The translations under genes and the position numbers were made by a program. From positions 4,039 to 51,823 of the forward strand of contig JAHDFW010000007.1 in the NCBI GenBank assembly GCA_020627945.1: 47,785 bases of DNA, given 5' to 3'. The notes beneath the pieces were generated by a model that worked only from the letters and a program-made list of their open reading frames with translations, was not told where the DNA came from and did not search any database. Shown piece after piece: positions 36,201-45,200 of this stretch. Source of the DNA: Cytophagales bacterium (GTDB lineage: Bacteria > Bacteroidota > Bacteroidia > Cytophagales > JAHDFW01). Within the stretch, counting starts at the first letter, position 1, and every line of letters begins with the position of its first letter.

Positions 36201-39200
36201 CTTTAGTGCTTATTAGTGGAACACAATGTCCTACTATATGTGATAGTTTAACATTAGACATACTAGCAGCACCGACGGCTTATGCTGGATTGGATCAAGA
36301 AGTTTGTGCCAATAACCCAGAAGCTACATTAACAGGTGATACAACATCTGGGGACTCTCGAGGTGACTTGAACTTCCAATGGAGTAATATATTTGGTACA
36401 GATGGTACGTTTACTACCCCTACTGATCTTAGTACTAATTATACTCCTGATGCATCGCAAGTTATATCTAACTTAACTCCTCCTGGAGATAGTACGTGGT
36501 GTTTAGAATTTACAGTGGCCGATGATTCTAGTTTCTGTGCTCCTGTGTCAGATACGGTTTGTATTAAAGCAACACCATCTCCATTGGTTGAAGCAGGTCC
36601 TCCAGATACTGTCTGTGATAATAACAGACAAGCGTTCCTAAACGGTTCGGTAACTGAAGGTGGTTCAGCTGGTGTTTGGTCGGGTGGAACTAATGTTTTC
36701 CTACCTAATAGTAATACACTAGTGAATGCAGGATATAACCCTGTTACTCCAGATTCAGTAACACTATATTTATGTTCTACCGATGGTGTACTCAATGGAT
36801 GTTTAGAAGTATGTGACTCTGTTAAAGTATATGTTACTCCTTCACCTACTGTTAATGCAGGTCCTGATGATACATCTTGTGTCAACAACCCTAATATAAC
36901 ATTACAAGGAACATTCGATAACACTATTTCTGGTGGTATTGTATGGCGTAGTTTCGATGGCACGTTCTTACCAGCAAGTGATAGTACAAATCCAAATGGT
37001 ACATACCAACCTTCTGCTGCAGAATTGGGTGCTGGTAACACAACATCAAGTGTTATTATTTCAACCACCAATTCTGGAAATTGTTTTGAGGTAGTTGATA
37101 CTGTAGACTTATTCTATAACCCTACCCCAATCGTTGATGCTGGTAACAATGTTAATTCTTGTTCGAACAATCCAATAGCTTCAATAAGTGGTACAGTAAT
37201 AAACGCCGGCGGAGGAATATGGTCTACCAATAGTACCGATGTTACTATTACTTCTCCGACTACATTAGCAACCGATGTAAATTGGACCAATGGATTACCA
37301 ACTGCTGGAGACAGTGTAATAATGTATTTAACATCTAGTGATAACGCTAACTGTTTGCCAGTGGTAGACTCTATGACCATTCACTATACACCAGCTCCTA
37401 CTGTGGATGCTGGACCAGCCGATACTTCGTGTGCTAATAACACTCAGTTATGTTTAAATGCGAGCATGACATTATCTACAACTGCACTATGGTCAAACTA
37501 TGATGCTGGTGGGAGCTTCTCGGGTGGTTCTAACACCAACTTATCAGTATGTTACAATCCAACTCAAGCAGAGATTGATGCAGGTGGTGTATTGTTCCAT
37601 ATTACTACGACGGATAATGGAAACTGTTTACCAGTAAGTGACTCAGTATTCCTTACTATAATAGAGTCTCCAACCGTTGATGCTGGACCTCCTCAAACAT
37701 TATGTTTAGATGAATTACCTTTCACGCTTAATGGTTCATTTACCAATGACGGTTTGGATCCAGTTCCTTACGGTATAAACTGGATTGTTCCAGCTGGTGG
37801 AATAATTTCTTCAGTAACAAATACTGGTGCAACTTATACACCTCCATCTGGAGATTTACCAGTTATTGGAGCTACGACACCAACAACCTCAGACTTATAT
37901 ATTACAACGACTGGTGGACGTTATTGTAACGCGGTTACTGACTCAGTTACATTTACAATAATGCCTAGGCCTGTAGTGGAAGCTGGTGGAGATGTAGTTG
38001 TATGTACAGATGCAACTAGTATTGATCTTTCTGATTCAACTCTTAATGTTAATTCTGGAACATGGAGTTTAGGATCAGGTGCTACTGGTTCATTTAACGC
38101 AGGACAAACACAGTACTTAATCAACCTTCCTGGAGATTCTATAGGAGGTGACGCAATTACACTTATATACTGTGGAGATAATCCAACTTACGCTGGCTGT
38201 GGTGTTTATTGTGACAGTATCCAGGTATCTTTCCAATCTGCACCTACCGCTGTTGTTAATGCTCCTGGAACCGTTTGTAATAACGACTTCCCTATTGGCA
38301 TCACAGCCACAGGATCTGGTGCTGGAAGTTGGTCTGTAAGAAGAATTGGTGGTGGAGCTTCAAGTGCTACTTTTGGTAGTCTAACTGCACTTAATACAAC
38401 TGTAAATCCTCAGCCTGCTGATGTTACAGCAGGTAACATTATTGTGAGATGGACTACGGACATCATAGGTTCTTGTCCTTCTTTCTTTGCTGAAGATACC
38501 ATTAACTTATTACCTGGACCAATAGTTGAAGCTGGACCAGATGATACGCTTTGTTCAGACAATCTTGGAGTTGACCTTTGTGGTACAATTACTAATGCTG
38601 GCGGAACAGGTTACTGGAGTGTTTTATTAGGTCAACAGCCTGGAACTTTCATTAATGGTCCAGGAGCGCTTTGTCCTAACAGATATCTGTTCAGTAGCGG
38701 AAACTATGCAGATGGTACGGTTACTTTAATTTTACAAAACGATGATCTTACATTCTGTCCTCAGGCTACAGATACTGTAGTATTTACTTTGACACCAAAT
38801 GTAATAATTGATGCAGGTATTGACAGAACAATTTGTGGAGATCAAGATACTATTCAATTATCTGGAAGTGTTGCAACGGCAACTGGAGGTACTTGGACAA
38901 CCAACAGTACATGTAATGGTCCTATCGGAGCTTTCGACGATCCTAATATTTTATCACCTATATATACATGGTGTGCAAATGACACAGTAGGTAGCGCTGA
39001 TTCGGTAGTTATATATGTTACTTCAACAGGTAATGGATTATGTACTCCGGTGATGGATTCAATGGTATTGCATGTAACTCCTGTTCCTACTGTAGATGCA
39101 GGTCCTGACGATACTCTTTGTTATGATGAATTAAATATAACATTGAATGGTTCGGTTACGGTTGCAGCGCAGGGTGTATGGACAAATAACACAACAGGTC

Positions 39201-42200
39201 CAAACTCATTTACCAATGGTGGTGTATTCAATAACCCTACTGGTCCTGTAACTTATACTATAACTGAAGAAGACAGTTTGGCAAATGCCGCAGCAACTTG
39301 GGAATTCTATCTAAGTACTCAAGGTGCTGGGCAATGTAACAATGTAATGGACACCATGCTTCTAACAGTATTGCCTGCTCCAGTGGCTATTGTACAAAAT
39401 GACACAAGTACATGTTTTGATGCAGGAAGCTTTACACTGTGCGGAGACATGCTAAACTCTACTACTGGAATTTGGAGTAGTAATGGAGGTGGATCATTCA
39501 ATGGTACAGAAACCAATGTTTGTGGTGCCGTTTATACATTTAGTGCAGGTGACACAAACACCACTATTGTATTCAAACTATTAACTACGGACAATGAAAA
39601 CTGTTTTGCTGACTCGGCTACATTCACTTTGACAATTACTCCAAGTGTTATTGTAGAAGCTGGTCCTACACAAACTATATGTGCAACTGGAGATACAATT
39701 CAGTTGAACGGTTTTGTACAAAACGCTGGAGGAGGAACATGGTCTAATACTACTGGAGGTTCTTTCATAGATAATATAGATTTAACAACTTCTTATGTTC
39801 GTTCTCCTACCGACTCTACGAATGGTTTTACCTTTGTTTACTTAGATAGTAGACTTGAAGGACAATGTTTACCGCAACGTGATAGTATGCGAATCAACTT
39901 CACTCCAGTGCCAATAGTTGAGGCTGGACCAAATGATACGATTTGTGGTGATGCTGGAAGCGTAATGTTCTCTGGTACTGTGACCAATGCAACAGGTGGT
40001 CATTGGAGTTCTAGTGGAGATAGTGCATTCTTTGATAATGCAGATACATTAAATGTAACATTCGTTCCTTCTTCGAATGATACAAGTCAAGCTAATCAAC
40101 CATTAACTATTTATCTTACTTCAACTGGTAATGGCATATGTCAGCCAGTACAAGATAGTTTATTGTTAACAATCACCCCTATTCCAAGAATTGGAGTAGA
40201 CGATTTTGATACAGTTTGTGCGGATGTTGATACAGTATACTTATCATCAACGGTTGTAAATGCTGATGGAGTTTCATGGACGACGAATGGTTCTGGAACA
40301 CTAGTAGACTCAGCAATGTTAAGTGCTAAATATATATTATCAGATTCAGATACTTTGAATGGTAGTGTAAGATTCTTCGTTACTTCAACAGGTAATGGAT
40401 TATGTAATGCATATACAGAACAACTAGACCTTATTATCACTCCTGCTCCTGTTATGGATGCTGGGCCAGGTCTTACAATATGTAGAGATCAAGCTGCTGT
40501 TAATATTACTGGTACCGTGATGTTTGGAACTGGTGTTTGGAGCTCCTCTGATCCTGCAGGTGTATTTGGGGACAATACTCAGTTGAACACTACTTATACC
40601 CATAATACGACTGATCCTTTAATCCCAGATACGGTAACACTAACTTTACGTAATACTGGAGTCGGATTATGTCGTGAGATAACGGATAGCTTACAAGTAA
40701 TAATTAACCCAATTCCAATTGTAGATGCTGGTACTGTGGATACCGTTTGTGCGGATTCATCTTCGCTAGTACTTAATGGTACATTCTCGAATGCTGGTGG
40801 AGGTGTATGGACCTCTCCAACTAATGGAATCTTTAGTCCTGATTCGACTAGTACTACTCCTACGTATAACTTTAGCCCAGATGACTATACAAATGGTTCG
40901 GTTGTTTTAAGTTGGACAGCAACAAACACTGGTGTTTGTGATCCTGTTACTGATCAAATTGCAATCAATATTACTCCTGCTCCTACCGTTGAAGCAGGTG
41001 ATCCAATTAGAATATGTGCGGATGCTCCTGCAACCACTCTGGATGGTAGCGTAACTGTTGCTACAGGTGGTGCTTGGACAAGTAACGGACAAGGAACTAT
41101 TGCAGATACTGCTAACTTAAATAGTCTCTTTACAGCAGATTCAGCAGGTATTGTAGTATTAACTTTAACAACGGTTGGCAATGGGTTATGTAGACCTGTT
41201 TCAGACAATGTGGTAATTACTATTGACCCTGCTCCAACTGTAGGTGCGGGACCTGATCAAGTAGTTTGTGCGGATGTTACTGGTGTAACTATGTCTGGTA
41301 ACTTCACCAATGCAACTGGAATTATTTGGAGAGCATTTGGTACTGGAAGTTGGCAAGGTAATGATAGTACTTCTCTTGGAGCAGTATATCTACCTTCTCC
41401 TCTTGACATTACAGTAGGTACTATTCAAATAACTGCTACGACAACAGACTCTATTACAGGTTGTTTATCTATCGTAGATACAATGGCTGTGGTATTTAGT
41501 CCACTACCAACTGTAGACGCAGGAGATGCAGCTGCATGTTTTGATGAGTCTGGTGTGACACTTACTGCTGTAAGAACCAATGCACCTGGTGTAATCTGGA
41601 GCACATCTGGTTCTGGAGGTGGTAGTGAGTTTGGAGGAAATACAGCTAATGATGTAACATTCTTCACTCCTCACCCTGCGGACGTACCAGGAAATATTGA
41701 AGTTTATGTAAGAACTCAAGTTTCAGGAGGATGTCCAGCAGCCCATGATACTATTCAAGTTCAAATCAGACCTGAACCACTTGTTGAAGCTGGTTTAGAT
41801 TTAGTGATTTGCGAAGATGAACCGTCAGTAATTGTTGGAACTACAGCAGACACTACCAACTATAACGGGCCATTAGAATGGTTTTCTAGTGGTGCCACTC
41901 AAGGTAATTTTGCAGACTCAAGTTTGATACCTACTCAGTATGATCCTTCAGCAATTGATCTTGTAAATGATTCAACTATCATTTACCTATGTACAACTGA
42001 CAATGGTCTTTGTCCTGAAGTATGTGATTCATTGTTCATTTTCTATACTCCAGCGCCGGCAGTTTATGCAGGCCCTGACCTTACAAGATGTGCTGATGAA
42101 GACACGGTATGTCTTACAGGGGCAACGGTCAACACTATCCCTGGTGGGGTAATTTGGACTACTGATGGAGATGGATCTTGGTCTAGCAATGATTCCACAA

Positions 42201-45200
42201 TATTAGAACCTTGTTATGAACCAGGTATTGACGATGACACAACAGGAGGAGCTACATTAACCCTTTGTACAACGGACAATGGAAGATGTCAGACTTATTG
42301 TGATGATATGATTCTCAATATTACTCCTGCTCCAACATTTAACATGCCTCCACCAGATACATTCTGTTCAGATATTGGATCATACATTGTTTCAGTAACT
42401 GATTTGACAGTTGCAACTGGTGGACATTGGACATACAGTGGCATGCCTGATTCATTAGGTTCTCCATATGGTGATAGTTCATTAACTATAAGAACTTACT
42501 TCTCAGATGCTGATCGTGACACGGTTGATTTAGTTTATACTTTCTGTGCTGATCAAGGTAATGGTCGTTGTCAAGTTTATTGTGATACATTCACGCTTCA
42601 CTTAACTCCTGCCCCTACTTTAGATATTCTTGACTCAGCACTTTGTGCAAGTGATGATAGTTTAAGAGTTGGAGCTTCTTACACTATTGCAGGAGGAGTT
42701 GAATGGATTACACTAGGAGATGGATATTTTGTTGATTCCTTAGCGGACTCTACGTATTACTATTTCGGTAATCAAGATAAAATTGACCAAACTGTAATTC
42801 TTGTAGCCGAGACTAGAGATGTTGGAACATGTACCCCTATCTATGATACAGTGATCGTTAACTACACAGAACCATATGCTGTTACTGCAGGTCCTGATCA
42901 ATTAGTATGTAGCGATACCAGTGCGATTCAACTTGATGGAGGTCATAACACTCCAGTAACTTCAATCTTGTGGACCTCGCTCGGAACTGGCACACCAGTA
43001 TTCTCAAATAGTATTGATACCAATTCCACTTATATAGTTACTCCAGATGACATTGATTCAGGAGGCGTTGACATTGTAATTACTACTACTGTTGGAGGTC
43101 TTTGTCCAGAGTTAACAGATACCATGCGTATTAATATTTACCCTGCTCCTATTGTAGATGCTTCAGCACTTAATGCTTGTGCGGAAACAGATACTATAGC
43201 GTTAACAGGTACAGTAATTGATACAGCAGGAAATATTGGTACTGGTGTATGGAGCACAGTTGGAGATGGAATTAATAGTGGAGACGGTACTTGGTTCCCA
43301 AATACTACTACGTTAAACACTAACTATATAAGAGGATCAGCTGATTCCACTAATGGTACATTCCTGTTAAGGTTAACTGCTGACCCTTATGGTGATTGTA
43401 GAACGGTATTCGATACATTAAGAATCAACTTGATTCCTGTACCACAAGTATTCACTTCAGACACTGTTATATGTAAAGATGCCGATGAAATCGATCTTAA
43501 GGTTTATACGTTCTCAGATACAGTTAATACTTTAACTTGGTCTGGTGGAAACGGAACTTTTAGTATGGGAGACATATCCGCGGGCGTTGATAGTATCTAT
43601 AAGAACGATAGTTCTATGACTACCTATACTTTCAATCATCCAGCTGATACGAATGGAGTAGATTCGTTAGTTCTTTATGTTACAAGCGCGGGAGGAGAAT
43701 GTTCTGCAGTATTGGATAGCATTGTAATTAGATTTAATCCTGTTCCGATAGTTAATTCAACACCGGACGTAGCTTGTACAATTTTCGATACTATTAATCT
43801 TTCCGGTACAGTGCTAAATGCTGGTGGTGGAATTTGGTCTCATTCAGGTAACGGTAACCTAGAGTTTGCGAATACTATTTTAACAAACAACTATATTCCA
43901 AACGCTCTTGATACAACAGGAACTGCAGATTCGATCGTGGTTAGATTATGTTCAAGACTTGAAAATGGATGTAAAACTTACTGTGATTCTTCTGTAGTAT
44001 ACTTTACTCCTCCGCCAACTATATTTGCAGGTAACGACACTACCGTATGTGCTGATGTACTATGTGTGGACCTTAACGGGGTTTCAGTTGATACAACCGC
44101 TTCAGCTGGTGCGCGTTGGACCGTTGATGTAGGAGGTGTATTTGTTCCGAATGATTCAACATTCAACGGAGCTCAATATTGTTTCCCTGATACATTAATC
44201 AATGGTGACAATGACACTACTGCAACTTTAATACTTACTACTTATGGTAGTGGTAGATGTCCTGAGATTTCTGATACGTTATTAATGTCAATCACTCACC
44301 CACCATTGGTAAGTGCTGCAGACACTATAACAGTATGTGCCGATACATCTGGAATTCCTGTTGGAGTATTCAGTAACGATGTTCCTGATTCTATTGTATG
44401 GAGAGTTATCGAGGGTACGGGTACTTTTACCGATACGACCGCAGATACAACTATATACCAATTAACACAAGCTGATATCGACAGTGGTTATGCTATTGTA
44501 AGTTATTCTGCTTATGATATAGAAGGTTGTTTCCCTGTAGTTGATACGATTTACTTGGAAATTACTCCTGCTCCAACTGTGGATGCAGGACCTTCGGAAA
44601 TCTGTATTGATAATCCTACCGTACAACTGAATGGTACCATCACTCATAATGGTGTTTCAACACCGAATGATGGTTTCTGGACAAGTTCTACCCAAGGGTT
44701 AAATGGATTCACTGCTGGTAGTAGTGTAGCTAATTCATTCTACGCATTGGACCCTGCATCTGGAGATGTTAGTGGTGCTACTGTTGAGTTAATACTTACT
44801 ACAACTAACAATGGTCTATGTAGAACCTATAGAGATACAACAATTCTTAATATTATTCCTGCACCTTTTGCTGAGGCGGGTCCTAATTTTGCAATTTGTG
44901 GAGATCAAAATCAAGTGTGTATTACTGGTGCAAGTGTAACTACTACGAATAGCGTTTGGACAACTTCTACGGGAGACGCAAGTGGTTTTGTGGATGTAAA
45001 TGCGCCAAACACTTGTTATAATTTAAGTGCCGCAGATGCTGCAAATGGAGTTACTCTATACCTAACAACTACCTTCGATAACAGAGGTTGTAACCCAGGG
45101 TTTGATTCTCTAATTGTTCAGACTACTGCCCCTGCTGTAATTGATGCAGGTCTTCCAGATACGGTTTGTTATGAAAGTGCTCCGGGGGTTCCTAATACAG

